Made by a program: the position numbers and the translations under genes. Below the pieces are notes generated by a model. It was not told the DNA's origin. It made no database searches and saw nothing but the letters and a program-made list of their open reading frames with translations. From contig LT598469.1 in assembly GCA_900074745.1 (NCBI GenBank), forward strand, positions 1,054,001 through 1,118,000: a stretch of 64,000 nucleotides of DNA, in the 5' to 3' direction. Origin of the DNA: Lachancea mirantina (taxonomy: Eukaryota > Ascomycota > Saccharomycetes > Saccharomycetales > Saccharomycetaceae). The stretch's first letter is position 1. Every line of letters starts with the position of its first letter. This document shows, in pieces, positions 31,292-42,055 of the stretch.

Positions 31292-32410
31292 ATGGAAAGC
31301 ATTAATATCAAGACTGAAAATCTGGGTCATGGAATCCCCATGAACTCCATCCCACTTGGAGACGTTCCAGGCTCGTTTGTAAACGGAAGTGTCGGTGGGA
31401 GTGGATCAGAAAGACCCATGACACATCAGTTTGGTAGTGCATATGATAATGGTAATACTGGACATGCAGCTCACGGTGGTCACATCGGTATGGAGTCGAC
31501 TTGGCAAGATTATTTGTCACCATTTTTCCAGCCTTTCGGAGTGGATGCGTCGCACCTGCCCCTTACCAACCCTCCTATTTTCCAGAGTTCGCTTGCCAAC
31601 TGCTCCGATGGACCGCGTAGACGGAGAATCTCGATCTCGAACGGCCAGATAAGCCAGTTGGGCGACGAGACTGGATCTGTCGAAGACCTGTATTACTCAC
31701 AGCCTCCTCCAATGCCTCTGCGGCACGAACCGATGAAATCCATGCCACGCACAATGGTGAAGTATCAGAAAGATACTCCAGTGTCAAATATTACGGTTCC
31801 ACCTCATTCCAACGCACCGTATGTAACGCCGTCCAGCTCCACAGCCGTGAATGACGGCGTTGGAGCGATTGATAGCGTAGTGAACCATGCGCTGCCGACT
31901 CCTTTGTCTACTTTTTCAGACGCTGTGACCAAAAAAGGCGACTCTTTAGAAGGGGATGGACTTGTCGGAGTCCCTCCTGTTCAACCACCACAATATGGAC
32001 TCCCATTTGAAAGCTATCAAGGCGAAATGAATCAACAAGCTAGGTTTTACAGACCTTATCACCAGGACCCTCTACCGGGCACATCTGCGTGGAAAAGGGC
32101 TAGACTGCTTGAAAGAAACAGAATTGCTGCATCGAAATGCAGACAAAGAAAGAAAGTGGCACAGCAGCAGCTCCAGAAAGATGTGCATGATCTTAGTCGA
32201 GTCAATAGAGACCTGAAAAGGAAAATTGATTACTATGAGAAGTTAGTTTCCAAGTTCAAAAAGTTTACCGAGATTCACATGGCGACCTGTGGCGGATCCA
32301 AAGAGCAGCTCAATATGATCGAAGAAATGTTGAAGATTGATCACAACATTACAGAAACGGGAATGAAACCATTGGCTGGCCCAAATCAAAACTTCCACGG
32401 TCTCAATTAA
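31292..32410 (+). CDS. ATF/CREB-type bZIP transcription factor (pre-duplication ACA1/CST6)
   Basis: Nuclear DNA-binding factor. S. cerevisiae has two duplicates, Aca1 and Cst6, which activate genes through CRE-like sites in response to carbon source and CO2. The 372-residue product has a long Pro/Ser/Gly-rich N-terminal region. The basic region starts near 267 (WKRARLLERNRIAASKCRQR) and contains the NxxAAxxCR DNA-contact pattern. A leucine zipper follows to about 330, and the helical KKFTEIHMATCGG continuation typical of this family comes next. Synteny supports both YER045C and YIL036W, so this is the single ancestor of that pair. Confidence 0.9.
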   Translation: MESINIKTENLGHGIPMNSIPLGDVPGSFVNGSVGGSGSERPMTHQFGSAYDNGNTGHAAHGGHIGMESTWQDYLSPFFQPFGVDASHLPLTNPPIFQSSLANCSDGPRRRRISISNGQISQLGDETGSVEDLYYSQPPPMPLRHEPMKSMPRTMVKYQKDTPVSNITVPPHSNAPYVTPSSSTAVNDGVGAIDSVVNHALPTPLSTFSDAVTKKGDSLEGDGLVGVPPVQPPQYGLPFESYQGEMNQQARFYRPYHQDPLPGTSAWKRARLLERNRIAASKCRQRKKVAQQQLQKDVHDLSRVNRDLKRKIDYYEKLVSKFKKFTEIHMATCGGSKEQLNMIEEMLKIDHNITETGMKPLAGPNQNFHGLN

Positions 32411-32907
32411 AGTCTGTTGCTTTAATCATCGAATGGGCTTTTTCTTCTGGGATTTTTAAATTTTCTGCTCGCATCTCAGATTTCCATGTCCATAAATACA
32501 CTGTGTGCTCTACGGGTAAGAGAACAATAAAGCACAGTACCGCTACATTGGACTTATCAAATTACAATCAAGCGAAAATTGTCTTGCGAAAAGCTTGAAC
32601 ACGAGTTTTTCTCGCATGAGTATCTGAGATAAAAGGTTTTACGGTATCTTTTTTTTTCATTTTGATCATGGTAACACGGTTCTGGTAAGCATTGTCACCA
32701 GAAGTTAACTTATAGAATCATTGTTTGTACATTAGGCAAGTTTTAATCATCAGAATCGTTCACAAATTCTTTCTTTCACGAGGATTTCTCTTTTGTTTTC
32801 CTCACATTTAGCAGCATTTATGAAACTGCCGAGCGGATTCTTATTTCTAGCACGACCATCCTATCCGTTCAGCTATTGAAAAAACGGAAACAGGGATATA
32901 AATACAA
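32411..32907. other. Spacer upstream of MEI4
   Basis: 497 bp, AT-rich, between two plus-strand genes. A CGGGTAA Reb1-type site is at 32513-32519. GGGATATAAATA, a likely TATA box, is at about 32893-32904, only a few bases before the MEI4 ATG. No gene is visible. Confidence 0.5.
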
Positions 32908-34178
32908 ATGGGTTCATCAGGGAAGGGTGAGAAGCTCCACACATCAGAAGACGTTGAACTTCTAATCGTATGTAAAAATTGTGAAACGCTTGGGTTTTCT
33001 TTCTAGTTCGGCGGCAATTTACTTACTATATCTTATCAAAGGCTCTCGCTGTCATCAAACGAAGAAATCCAACACTTTGGAATCAGTTTCTCAAGCGTTT
33101 TCATAACAAAGAGACCGATTATATGGGCCAGGAGAGTTTATTAAAGAGTTTGTCAAGAGAAGAAGGGGATTTTCTCGCGGTCAAGGAACAGTTTTTGCTT
33201 GAAAAGACCCTAGCATCAGACCCAGATTTAAGCAAACTGGTTTCAAACGCAATTTTGCCCCATTTAAGGCCAGTCCAAGGTTTTCTGTCGCATCACCGTT
33301 TCTCCATAGGTTCCTTCTTGTCCCACGAGTCCATCGTCGAAAGTCTCGCATATGACTTAGACACCCGCGACATTACAAATGCTCTACTGCCGAATTATCA
33401 AAGAATCAAGTGGCTTATGGGGGTGCGAAACATAGACTGTGGGAAGGAAAAAAAGACTGGCCTTCTCAGCGATTGCTTACAGCTTTTAATTATTTCTCAC
33501 TTTACGTTTCGAGCCGATGACAGCGACACAGTTCAAACATTGACAGAAAAGTGGATATCACACTTCATTAGAAATGAGGTTCTCTTGTCCTTCGACAAGA
33601 AATCTCAGCTATTGAAATTGTTGGCGGAGTATACCAATCATGCAACTGAAAGGCCCCTTTTGTTACTCTCCAAAATATGCAGTTATCACTGGCGCGTTAT
33701 CTGGATGGTAGTAAACCTTAAAATTCATCGCCAACAATTTGATGTCGCCGCCTTGATCATTAAAGATTTGATGCGGCTTATAGAAATTTCTCTCATTCGC
33801 TTTATCGAGCATTCCAAAGGAGTGGGGACATTTTTCAAGCGTCCATGTGCTGCTCATGAAAAGATATATCAGGAAAGGCTCAGCAAGCTCAATTATAAAA
33901 GAATCGTCAGCAATTCGAAAAGCATGCAAACTTTGGACGAAACTCAAGCGACCCAGCGCCAAAAAATGATTATTGAATGTTTATTAACTGTTTTGGGGCA
34001 TATCGAATGGACCAAGCGGTTTCAGATCTTCGTGTGTGAAAATCAAGATCTGCATCTCTACTTTGACAAATATCGAGTTTATCTTTTGAGCGGCAGTCTA
34101 ATGAGCAAAGATACTGAAATAATTGCCAAGGTAAGAAAGGTGCGTTGGCCAACGTTTGCATTGACGTGCTCCAAATAA
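32908..34178 (+). CDS. MEI4: Meiotic recombination protein Mei4 (two exons)
   Basis: Meiosis-specific partner of Rec114 and Mer2, required for Spo11 double-strand breaks. I infer exon 1 at 32908-32967, an intron at 32968-33041 and exon 2 at 33042-34178. Joined in phase they give a 398-residue protein, close to S. cerevisiae Mei4 (408 aa). The junction reads VELLI|ALAVIKRRNPTLW, a plausible helix. S. cerevisiae MEI4 also has a short 5'-proximal intron. The body is helical with no catalytic motif. Similarity is modest, as expected for this fast-evolving family, so the name rests mainly on synteny (YER044C-A, between the ACA1 and ERG28 orthologues), length and intron position. Confidence 0.8.
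32968..33041 (+). other. MEI4: Intron of MEI4
   Basis: 74 nt. The 5' splice site GTATGT is at 32968. A branch-like TACTTAC at 33020-33026 has one mismatch to TACTAAC and keeps the branch A. The 3' AAAG ends at 33041, 15 nt beyond the branch motif. Splicing restores phase exactly. A URS1-like TCGGCGGC lies inside (33008-33015). An earlier TCTAG at 33006 would give a 39-nt intron out of phase and is rejected. Confidence 0.75.
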
Positions 34179-34238
34179 TCTATATTGTACAATTGACGAT
34201 CAGAAAACGAGAAAAAAGAAAAACGCTCTCCAACGCAT

Positions 34239-35357
34239 TCACGGAAATTCGCCATTCCTCACTGGAGCAAACCATGGATGCTGCATGGCTTCCTTGGCGG
34301 TAAGTCTCTCCTGATGGTCGTATCTTAGAAGGTTGTCGATCAAGTCTACAATTTCATCATTTCCCGAGAGATGTTTGTTTGCATCGTTAACGAACCTGTG
34401 CCAAGGACGTCTAATGTATTGATCTATATCGTGAAACTCACGAGGAAGGGTAATTTGGTACTTATACAAGTACTTTTCGAAATCGTCGCTGCCCAAGACA
34501 CGAACGATTTTAACAAGCTGGTCAGTGTTACTTGTTCCATGGAAAAAAGGTTCTTTTTGGAAAACCATTGATGCAAGCATGGTTCCAAAGGACCAAAGGT
34601 CCAAGGAGTAGTCGTACATTCTGTAATCGACCAACAGCTCAGGTCCCTTGAAAAATCTGGAGGCCACTCGGACATTATATTCCATGTTACGATGGTAAAA
34701 TTCTGCTAACCCCCAATCTATCAGCCTTAACTTGCGTGCTTTGTGGTCAATCATCACATTGTGAGGCTTGACGTCTCTATGCATAATGCCCATGGAGTGG
34801 CAATAGTCCAGAGCTTTCAGAAGTTCGAACATATAAAACCGGATATCGGAGTCCTTGAAAGTAGGATACAATGTCCTGAAATCAACGTTATTGACGTGCT
34901 CAAAAATCAAAGCCGGAGTTCTCGAGATTGGATCGCGCACCACGTCCATCAATTGAATGATGTTATCATGTCCATTGTGGGGCAAAGTATAGACCTCCTT
35001 TCTCATAAATTTTAGCACTTCCGGGTCTTTGTTGTCATAATATTTATCTTTGTTGAACGGCAGAGCAGTAGTCGGGTTCGATTCATTCGAAAGGTTTGTC
35101 AAAATTTTGATTTCACGCTTAATCTTTTTCTTCTTCACTGGTTTAAGCATCTTTATAACAATATTGATCTGATTCATGCGCTGAACACCTTGAAAAACTT
35201 CAGAGTACTTGCCACGCCCCACTTTGTTTTCAATTTCGTAACCACTCGTATCGCTCGACCAGTCAATTGTCGTGTTTTCATAGTCCCAGTATGCCTGTCC
35301 CCTCTCATCATTCACCGTAGAGTAAACCCTAGCCTCACTTCGCTTTCGGCATTTCAT
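34239..35357 (-). CDS. CKA1: Casein kinase 2 catalytic subunit alpha
   Basis: Constitutively active acidic-directed Ser/Thr kinase, holoenzyme with Ckb1/Ckb2. It acts in growth, pol I/pol III transcription and many other processes. The 372-residue product, the same length as S. cerevisiae Cka1, starts [13 protein letters not shown]. It has the glycine loop [12 protein letters not shown], the CK2-specific basic cluster [13 protein letters not shown], the catalytic [12 protein letters not shown] and the DWG that replaces DFG in CK2. It ends [13 protein letters not shown]. An in-frame ATG eight codons upstream exists, but the chosen start matches the family. Orthologue of YIL035C. Confidence 0.97.
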   Translation of the reverse strand: MKCRKRSEARVYSTVNDERGQAYWDYENTTIDWSSDTSGYEIENKVGRGKYSEVFQGVQRMNQINIVIKMLKPVKKKKIKREIKILTNLSNESNPTTALPFNKDKYYDNKDPEVLKFMRKEVYTLPHNGHDNIIQLMDVVRDPISRTPALIFEHVNNVDFRTLYPTFKDSDIRFYMFELLKALDYCHSMGIMHRDVKPHNVMIDHKARKLRLIDWGLAEFYHRNMEYNVRVASRFFKGPELLVDYRMYDYSLDLWSFGTMLASMVFQKEPFFHGTSNTDQLVKIVRVLGSDDFEKYLYKYQITLPREFHDIDQYIRRPWHRFVNDANKHLSGNDEIVDLIDNLLRYDHQERLTAKEAMQHPWFAPVRNGEFP

Positions 35358-35571
35358 AATGATGAAACCTCGATGAAACAAGCCTTGCAGAGAGCCCTCT
35401 TCGAAGCGTTTCGAAATATGGAAATTCGACTACACTTGTCGACAATTACAAGAGAGTTGTAAAATTGTATCTGCAATTTTTGATGTCTCTCGTCATACGA
35501 CTAACAAAACAAAGCGATCCTAGTAAAGGCTATGTAGAATAGTCGACCAGCGGGACGTTGGTCTCGGCAAA

Positions 35572-36399
35572 TCACATTCCTTGCAAGCCCTTGATGACTT
35601 GTTCATGCGCAGCTCTATTGCTGTTGGTGGCCGAAAAGCTGCCGTCTCTTAATTCATGGTAGATGTCTCTAGTCTTATCGAAGTAGACAACCTCTAGTAT
35701 GTTTCTCATCTGGCTTTCCACGTCCTCGATCATGGAGCCCAGGTTCGAAGTGTGCCAAACCTGCAGCTTTCCATGAGGCACTCCAGTGGGAAGTTCATAT
35801 GTCTTTTCGGTTTGTCTTGTCAAATTCCCAGACAGCGTTGTTTTCTGAGACCCCGAATTCAAATGCAGGATAATCGTGGTGGTGATGCGATATTCTGCTT
35901 TATTTCCGTTATTCAGAACTTCCAAGACATGAATTGCATCCCACGAGCTTCTGCTATTTTCACTCTTTTTCAACAATATCACACCGGCGAAATCGTCGGT
36001 CGCGTCGTCGAGATCCCAAAGATACACAGACGAAACACCACCTTCGTAGTATAAGTCTCTATAAATATCAAAGGAGTCATTGGCTAGTATTTCAAGTTGC
36101 CTGGTTTTTTCCGATGGGAAAGGGGATTCTTCTGCGTCTTCCGGTTCTAATGACGGCACGTATACATTGGTCCACGGGGAACGATGCGAATCGATGTCTC
36201 GATTATAATCGCAGCACAAAAACTCTCGATGAGATGCATTGGGATCTTTTTTGACTTGAAGTGGGACGTCGACGGACGCCAAAAGATCTTCAGCTAATTC
36301 AGGTTCCAATTTGATTAGCTGCGTCAAATGTTTCTCAACTTTTGTAGGGTCAAGCCTACGTAGCAAATCCATGGCCGCCTCAAACTTTTCGGAACTCAT
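35572..36399 (-). CDS. CAP2: F-actin capping protein beta subunit
   Basis: Forms with Cap1 the heterodimer that caps actin filament barbed ends at cortical patches. The 275-residue product carries the beta-subunit signature CCDYNRDIDSHRSPWTNVY (about 62-80) and the conserved YEGGVSSVYLWDLDD. The helical C-terminal tail ends HEQVIKGLQGM. S. cerevisiae Cap2 is 287 aa. Orthologue of YIL034C. It is tandem with CKA1, as in S. cerevisiae. Confidence 0.97.
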   Translation of the reverse strand: MSSEKFEAAMDLLRRLDPTKVEKHLTQLIKLEPELAEDLLASVDVPLQVKKDPNASHREFLCCDYNRDIDSHRSPWTNVYVPSLEPEDAEESPFPSEKTRQLEILANDSFDIYRDLYYEGGVSSVYLWDLDDATDDFAGVILLKKSENSRSSWDAIHVLEVLNNGNKAEYRITTTIILHLNSGSQKTTLSGNLTRQTEKTYELPTGVPHGKLQVWHTSNLGSMIEDVESQMRNILEVVYFDKTRDIYHELRDGSFSATNSNRAAHEQVIKGLQGM

Positions 36400-37429
36400 T
36401 GCTGGACCGAAATTGATTGGGAGATCGTACTGTTTTTAAGCGTGTTGAATATTTATAAAGGGGTTAATTGATCGAGAAACGAATTTTCGTCAAGTCCAGC
36501 TCCGAAAATCAGAAGACATTGTCACCTCATATGAGACTAACGACAAAAATGACATAGCAGCTAACAATCAGGCTACAGTTAACGGCTTAATCAATCATAC
36601 GCGCTTTATCTGACTGTTTTGGCCTTCTTTAGTAGTATTTTTGCCATTGTTATTACATGGACGGATATCCCTGTATGAATAGACAAGTCTTGTCTAAATT
36701 CGAGATCACGGTTTTCGCATAGGTATGTGTTAATATCAAAGCATAATATAGTATGATGAAGGTCTTTTTCCGCAGAAACAATTGAATTTTTGTAATACTT
36801 TGTCAATCGTCATCAGTTAATCTCAATAAACAGTTATATTGAAAGGGCCAATAGGCCCCATTCATTTGTAAAAAGCTTCGCTACCATGAATACGATCGAT
36901 AGAGTTATAGAGAACTCAAAAAAAGGGATTAGGACCTTGCTTCAATGAGTTATCAATTGAGGACGAAACAACGCTCGTAAAGGAAGTGTATTTAAGAAAT
37001 AGCGGCCATTTATGCCGCACAGCAAAAATACTCCTAACCCTCTGGCACAGACCAGCTAATCAAACATCTCTTTCATCTAGTCGTCACCTCAAATCCATCG
37101 TTTTCCATTATCACAGAATTTGTCGCTTTCTTGCAATATAAGGCCGCCGCCAAGTGGTAATATTAAAATACCGATATCTGCATATAAGGCCACATAGCAC
37201 TAAAAGGTTATTCCATCGGTGAGACTTCTGTCGACATTTACCTTGAAGAGCCTGATGATTACAAGTAAAATCTACAAATCCATTACCAGCATTGGGTTTT
37301 TGGGTATTTTAGCTATTTCAAGCGACTGATGATCGTCCGTCGTACACTAAAAATCGTTTAAATAGTGAAAATAGTCCTAACCCGTAAACCTTTTAACTCA
37401 TTTCTGCACCAAAACAAGCAATTGAACCA
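36400..37429. other. Divergent intergenic region CAP2-ERG28
   Basis: About 1 kb, AT-rich. ATATAAGGCC occurs twice (near 37135 and 37183), the first copy followed by GCCGCC, which resembles a URS1 core. TCGTTTA near 37357 loosely resembles a sterol response element. None is strong and no gene is seen. Confidence 0.5.
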
Positions 37430-37876
37430 ATGTTGAGCTTTCAAACAATTGTTACGTCTACTGAAAACGCATTGAAGTCCATGCCTCCGGGCTATTTACC
37501 CAAATGGCTTCTTTTTATATCTGTCGTATCGGTTTTCAACTCATTGCAGACCTACATTTCTGGATTAGAGCTTACTAGAAGAGTTTACGAACGTAAACCT
37601 TCCGAAGTAACACCATTGAGCGCAAGAACGTTTGGTACTTGGACTTTTATTAGCAGTGTGATTAGACTTTACGGTGCCCTGTATCTCAATGAGGAACATG
37701 TCTTTCAATTGGTTTTCATCTCCTACATTGTTGCCCTACTTCACTTTGGAAGCGAATTGATTCTTTTCCGTACTTGCAAGTTTGGAAAAGGGTTCCTTGG
37801 ACCACTAGTGGTTTCCACGACTTCGTTACTGTGGATGTACAACCAAAAAGCTTTTTACACCGGCAGCTCGTGGTGA
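37430..37876 (+). CDS. ERG28: Ergosterol biosynthesis scaffold protein Erg28
   Basis: ER membrane protein that tethers the C-4 demethylation enzymes (Erg25, Erg26, Erg27) in ergosterol synthesis. The 148-residue product matches S. cerevisiae Erg28 in length and has four predicted membrane segments (about 26-46, 68-86, 94-112 and 122-138). The conserved LPKWLLFISVVSVFNSLQ and ARTFGTWTFISSVIRLYGAL stretches are present. Orthologue of YER044C. It is convergent with BCY1. Confidence 0.97.
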   Translation: MLSFQTIVTSTENALKSMPPGYLPKWLLFISVVSVFNSLQTYISGLELTRRVYERKPSEVTPLSARTFGTWTFISSVIRLYGALYLNEEHVFQLVFISYIVALLHFGSELILFRTCKFGKGFLGPLVVSTTSLLWMYNQKAFYTGSSW

Positions 37877-38080
37877 GCGTCATTGTGTTGGATTTCTGGC
37901 GAGCTTTATATTATATGTAAAATGTACTAAGCGTCAAATTCCATGTCATTGAGCAACCACAACGCGATGCGGTTTATGATACAAATAATTGACTTGAAAC
38001 AAATTTTCAATTACGTGTGGGGGATGAGATCTTCATTCTTCGCATTCGTGAGCTTTCAACCACCAGAGGAATGACCTAAT

Positions 38081-39451
38081 TCAATGATGACCACTACGAG
38101 TCGGATCGTTCAGTTTCAAAACTTCGACAGCGGGACCCAAAAGTCTTTGAAACCCACTTTTGCCAAGTGTGGCTACTTTTGTCTTTTTTACTGCAGTGAC
38201 CGTGGCTTGACGGGGAAGATCGTTTAGAAGCGCAACTTCTCCAAAGTAGTCACCCTTTTTCAAGTGTGCAATGATTCCTTGATCCTTCTTGGAAACCTCT
38301 GCTTCTCCATACTCAATAAAGTAAAAATTGTCTGCAGCATCGCCCTCACGAATAATCATTTGGCCTGGATTATAAAGTTCCGTGTCGAGAGCATCGGCAA
38401 GTTTGGCACGATCATATGTGGTCAACGATTTCAAAACCGGCACTGATTTCAGGAATTCGTCGTATAGTATTCTCTTTTTAAAAGAACGTCCCAAGAGAAT
38501 TCTCCTAAACGTCAAGCGGTCTAGGGCCCAGAGTATGCAGTCGGTTGAAGCCACCACAGTTGCGGCCCTGGGGCTATTGTACATGAGAGCCAGTTCACCA
38601 AAGCTTGAACCAGCTCCTGAGGTATTGACCTTTTCGTTATTGACATAAAATTCCACAGTACCCCACTCCACAACATAAAAGTAATCACCCTCATCACCCT
38701 GCTTAATAATCTGAGTCCCTTGAGTCACTGATTTTTCCTCAAGCGAGTTGATGACGAGCCTCCTGGACTCTGTGTCAAGCTTGTTAAAAAGAAAGTTCTT
38801 GCCAATTGCCTTTTCGAGTCGCTGTAGTTGTTCTTCGGATTTCTCGACGTAATGTTCAGGTGTCCAGTCGTCCAAATTGTCCGGTTTGAGTGTCTCACCG
38901 CTCACAGATGTCCTTCTCAATGCATTAAAGTTCATTGGCAATGGCTGCTCACCGACTATCGAATTCCTGGTCATAGAGATTTTCTTTTCTGTGTTGAAAG
39001 AGCCCGAAGTGGCTGCTGGTGCTCTAGGATCCACTGGATTGCGAGCATTGCTCTCGGAAACCTGTGTCACGGAAAAGTTGTCCTTGAATATCGTGGGTAA
39101 CCCTTCAGACTCTTCTCCAGTTTTCGTAGTCGACGAAGCCGATGCTTGTGTGACTGGTCCTCCAAATGGTGATTTAAAGCGCACATCTTCCTCCTCAACA
39201 CCCGCAGCAAAAGGCTGCTCCGTCCTGATGGCATTACCGACACCGCTCAAAGTTGATTCAGCTGCCGAAGGAGACAAGTGTCCACCTACTGAACCCATCA
39301 CTGGCTCTTGATTTTTAGCAAACATCCGCTCTTGCTCTAGTCTTCTGTTGAAGTAATTTGCGGCGAATTGCAAGAAATCTTGAGGCTTTTTTGCAGCAAA
39401 TTCCCGCTGAAACAAAGCCAACTCCTTGTTATAGCCTGGTGCTTGTTCCAT
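38081..39451 (-). CDS. BCY1: Regulatory subunit of cAMP-dependent protein kinase
   Basis: Inhibits Tpk1-3 until cAMP binds; it acts in nutrient (Ras/PKA) signalling. The 456-residue product has an N-terminal docking/dimerisation helix region ([17 protein letters not shown]). The inhibitor site RRTS is at 179-182; its serine makes it a substrate-type inhibitor as in S. cerevisiae. Two cyclic-nucleotide-binding domains have phosphate-binding cassettes [14 protein letters not shown] and [14 protein letters not shown]. The end is [13 protein letters not shown]. cerevisiae Bcy1 is 416 aa; the extra residues are in the variable linker. Orthologue of YIL033C, the last gene of the YER/YIL block. CACGTG lies upstream near 39603. 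Confidence 0.97.
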   Translation of the reverse strand: MEQAPGYNKELALFQREFAAKKPQDFLQFAANYFNRRLEQERMFAKNQEPVMGSVGGHLSPSAAESTLSGVGNAIRTEQPFAAGVEEEDVRFKSPFGGPVTQASASSTTKTGEESEGLPTIFKDNFSVTQVSESNARNPVDPRAPAATSGSFNTEKKISMTRNSIVGEQPLPMNFNALRRTSVSGETLKPDNLDDWTPEHYVEKSEEQLQRLEKAIGKNFLFNKLDTESRRLVINSLEEKSVTQGTQIIKQGDEGDYFYVVEWGTVEFYVNNEKVNTSGAGSSFGELALMYNSPRAATVVASTDCILWALDRLTFRRILLGRSFKKRILYDEFLKSVPVLKSLTTYDRAKLADALDTELYNPGQMIIREGDAADNFYFIEYGEAEVSKKDQGIIAHLKKGDYFGEVALLNDLPRQATVTAVKKTKVATLGKSGFQRLLGPAVEVLKLNDPTRSGHH

Positions 39452-39637
39452 CTTAAAGCTCCAACCTTATTTTGCCTTTGATCAGACTCGCTTGCCTCGT
39501 CTTTGCTAGCATTCTGGAAAAGGTTTAAGGGGCCTTCAAGGGCTTTTTCATTAAAAACTTGATTAGATACCTTAATACGAACACGTAAGGTTAATGACTG
39601 GTCACGTGCGTGAATTTTGCCCGGCCTTTTCCTGGTC

Positions 39638-42055
39638 TTATTCAAGCTTAGAACTGCTCTCGAATAACTTGATATGAGGGTGTTGGCTTAGATCTCTATC
39701 GAGTCGGTATGCCTTCTGTGATCGATCGGTCAGTTCTTCGAGTTCGGCGTCCGTTAATTTGCCCTCGTCTTTTTGTCCTTGAAAATCTAGACTTGATGAA
39801 CCTGTTAGTAAAAGCTGAGAAAGCTCATTCACTAATTCTTTATTTGAAGAAGAGCTAGAGGTGGCACCCGGTATGTTTGCCAGCCCTCTTTCACCTTTAG
39901 CCATTTTCTTCAGAGTAGTAAAGTTTCCCATTTGTATTACCATTTTCTCTAGGTTTCTCTTACCAGCAGCGCGAGTCAGCACGACGTGCTCCACAGTTTT
40001 GTCGCAACACAAGCGATAAACAATGACAGGTTTGGATTGGCCTATTCTATGAGCTCTATCCATGGCTTGAAGGTCTACCTGCGGATTCCAATCACTGTCG
40101 AAAATTATCACAGAATCTGCAGAGCTGACATTGATTCCCAGGCCACCGGCACGAGTAGAAATTAAAAAAACGCTGTAACTTCGCTTCTTGTCATTAAACA
40201 AGTTTATCTGTTCCTGCCGTTCCTCGTTGTTCATTGAACCGTCGAGCCTACAGGCTGCAAAATCGTTCAGTTCACACCAGTCCTGTAGCAAGTCAAGCAT
40301 TGTGACAAATTGCGTGAAGATGAGCACCTTGTGGCCCTTCTGAATCAAATTTGGTACGAGCTGCTGCAGAATTTGGAGCTTACCTGACACTTTGAGCAAT
40401 TGCTTTAGTGTCATATCTTCGGCATTCATATAGGGAAAGAAAAACAATAACGTGGAATCCACAATCTGGCGCAGTTGCATCATCATATTCTGAAGACGCT
40501 TGTTTCTCAACTCTCTGTGAACATTTTGTTCATAAAGTTCGTCCATTTGCTTCAATATGTCAGAGGCTGAATCTTGGTCTTTTGATGTTAGCTTATACTC
40601 GATGTAATCGCGAATAGATCTATGGCTCACATTTCCAATGTGGGAACTATTCAGTGTAAAAAAATCCTTGACGGCCTGCTTGAAAACGGCCTGCTTGAGT
40701 TTCCCACCTAACGCGGCTTTGTAAAATTTCCGCTGTGTCTTTGTTAGAGGACAATTTACAATGTACTCCCTCTTCGGCGGAAGCACATCCGCCAAAACAA
40801 CACTTTTCAGACGGCGCAGAAGAAACGGTTTCAAGATAGTGTGAAGATTGGATACTAGATTTTTTTCTAATTCGGCATTGATAATCTTATTCAATCCTGA
40901 GGACGAGCTTTTCAAGTCATCGTCGCCAAAATCAAACCATTTATTAAAGATCTCGAAATCAGCGAAAATCTCGGGTAAAATGAAGTTCAACAATGACCAC
41001 AATTCTGCCAAATTGTTTTGCAAAGGAGTTCCAGTCAGCAAAAGTCGATTGGAAGTGTTGATCCGCTTGAGCTCCCGGATTAATTTGCAGTTGATATTTT
41101 TCAAACGATGACCTTCATCGACAACCAAAAATTTCCATTGGTGAGATAGAATGAGGTCTATATCGCGAATTATAATCTCATATGAAGTGATCACAACGCC
41201 TTCGTTACCTGTTTTCCTAAAAAACTTCTTAATCATCGATTGACGTTCGCCTTGTCCCTGCGTATTGTAGTACTTTAATACTGGGATGTCGGGCGCGTAT
41301 CTTTGAAACTCGTTGACCCAATGGCCTACAGTGCTTAAGGGAGCGGCTATGAGGAAAGGTCCTCGTGTATCCATTTCGTAAATGAATGCTAAAAGGGCGA
41401 TACTTTGTAAAGTTTTACCCAGTCCCATCTCATCGGCCAAGATCCCATTCAAACCATTTTCATAAAGGGTGATGAGCCAGTTTACCCCCTCCAGCTGATA
41501 AAGTTTTAGTGAACAGTTTTTCAGCAGCTGGGGCTGACCATGTGCAAGGTTTTGCGATTGATCTTCCGAACGTGTTTCCGCCTTCTTACCAAAAAAGTCT
41601 GTGATTTTCTTCTTCTTCCTGGGAGGAGGATTCTCGCCGTCCTGCGACTTTACGGCGTCGGTCGCTTCCTGCGTGCGCTGCAACAAGTTCTCGGCTATAA
41701 TCCCGGAATAGACTTGGCTTTGTTTCACGAATTCATGCAGCTTGCTGAGTTTCAACGATACTGTCGAATCGTCGACGCTTTCGTCATCGATCTCATCCTC
41801 AGCTTGACTTTGCTTTCGCGACTCTGCCGTTTGGTCAATTAGTTCGTTTACGAGACCGTCATCATTTTCATCGTCGGAACTCAACTCTACGTCTGATTTC
41901 TCGTCCACGTACTCGTCATTGAGCCAGACCGGCTTCGATTCTGGAGATTCTTCCTCTGACGATGAGGAGTCTATAACATCGGCTTCAAGATTATTTTCCT
42001 GTTTTTCTTTGTAATCAACCCTAGTTGAGCGTCGTCTCCCCCGCGTTCCTGCCAT
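39638..42055 (-). CDS. IRC5: SNF2-family ATPase Irc5 (LSH/HELLS homologue)
   Basis: Chromatin remodelling ATPase; in S. cerevisiae Irc5 promotes cohesin loading and limits spontaneous recombination foci. The 805-residue product has an acidic N-terminus (SSSEEE, SSDDEN), then the SNF2 ATPase. Motif I is DEMGLGKT, the DEAH-box variant is DEGH and [10 protein letters not shown] is conserved. The helicase C domain contains [13 protein letters not shown] and DRAHRIGQ. Length is near S. cerevisiae Irc5 (853 aa). The ATG at 42055 is used, as the codon before is TTG. Orthologue of YFR038W, so a synteny join lies between BCY1 and this gene. Confidence 0.93.
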   Translation of the reverse strand: MAGTRGRRRSTRVDYKEKQENNLEADVIDSSSSEEESPESKPVWLNDEYVDEKSDVELSSDDENDDGLVNELIDQTAESRKQSQAEDEIDDESVDDSTVSLKLSKLHEFVKQSQVYSGIIAENLLQRTQEATDAVKSQDGENPPPRKKKKITDFFGKKAETRSEDQSQNLAHGQPQLLKNCSLKLYQLEGVNWLITLYENGLNGILADEMGLGKTLQSIALLAFIYEMDTRGPFLIAAPLSTVGHWVNEFQRYAPDIPVLKYYNTQGQGERQSMIKKFFRKTGNEGVVITSYEIIIRDIDLILSHQWKFLVVDEGHRLKNINCKLIRELKRINTSNRLLLTGTPLQNNLAELWSLLNFILPEIFADFEIFNKWFDFGDDDLKSSSSGLNKIINAELEKNLVSNLHTILKPFLLRRLKSVVLADVLPPKREYIVNCPLTKTQRKFYKAALGGKLKQAVFKQAVKDFFTLNSSHIGNVSHRSIRDYIEYKLTSKDQDSASDILKQMDELYEQNVHRELRNKRLQNMMMQLRQIVDSTLLFFFPYMNAEDMTLKQLLKVSGKLQILQQLVPNLIQKGHKVLIFTQFVTMLDLLQDWCELNDFAACRLDGSMNNEERQEQINLFNDKKRSYSVFLISTRAGGLGINVSSADSVIIFDSDWNPQVDLQAMDRAHRIGQSKPVIVYRLCCDKTVEHVVLTRAAGKRNLEKMVIQMGNFTTLKKMAKGERGLANIPGATSSSSSNKELVNELSQLLLTGSSSLDFQGQKDEGKLTDAELEELTDRSQKAYRLDRDLSQHPHIKLFESSSKLE

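Noticed and set aside
32968-33006. Alternative 3' splice site TTCTTTCTAG at 33006 for MEI4
   Set aside because: It would make a 39-nt intron without a branch motif and shift the reading frame.
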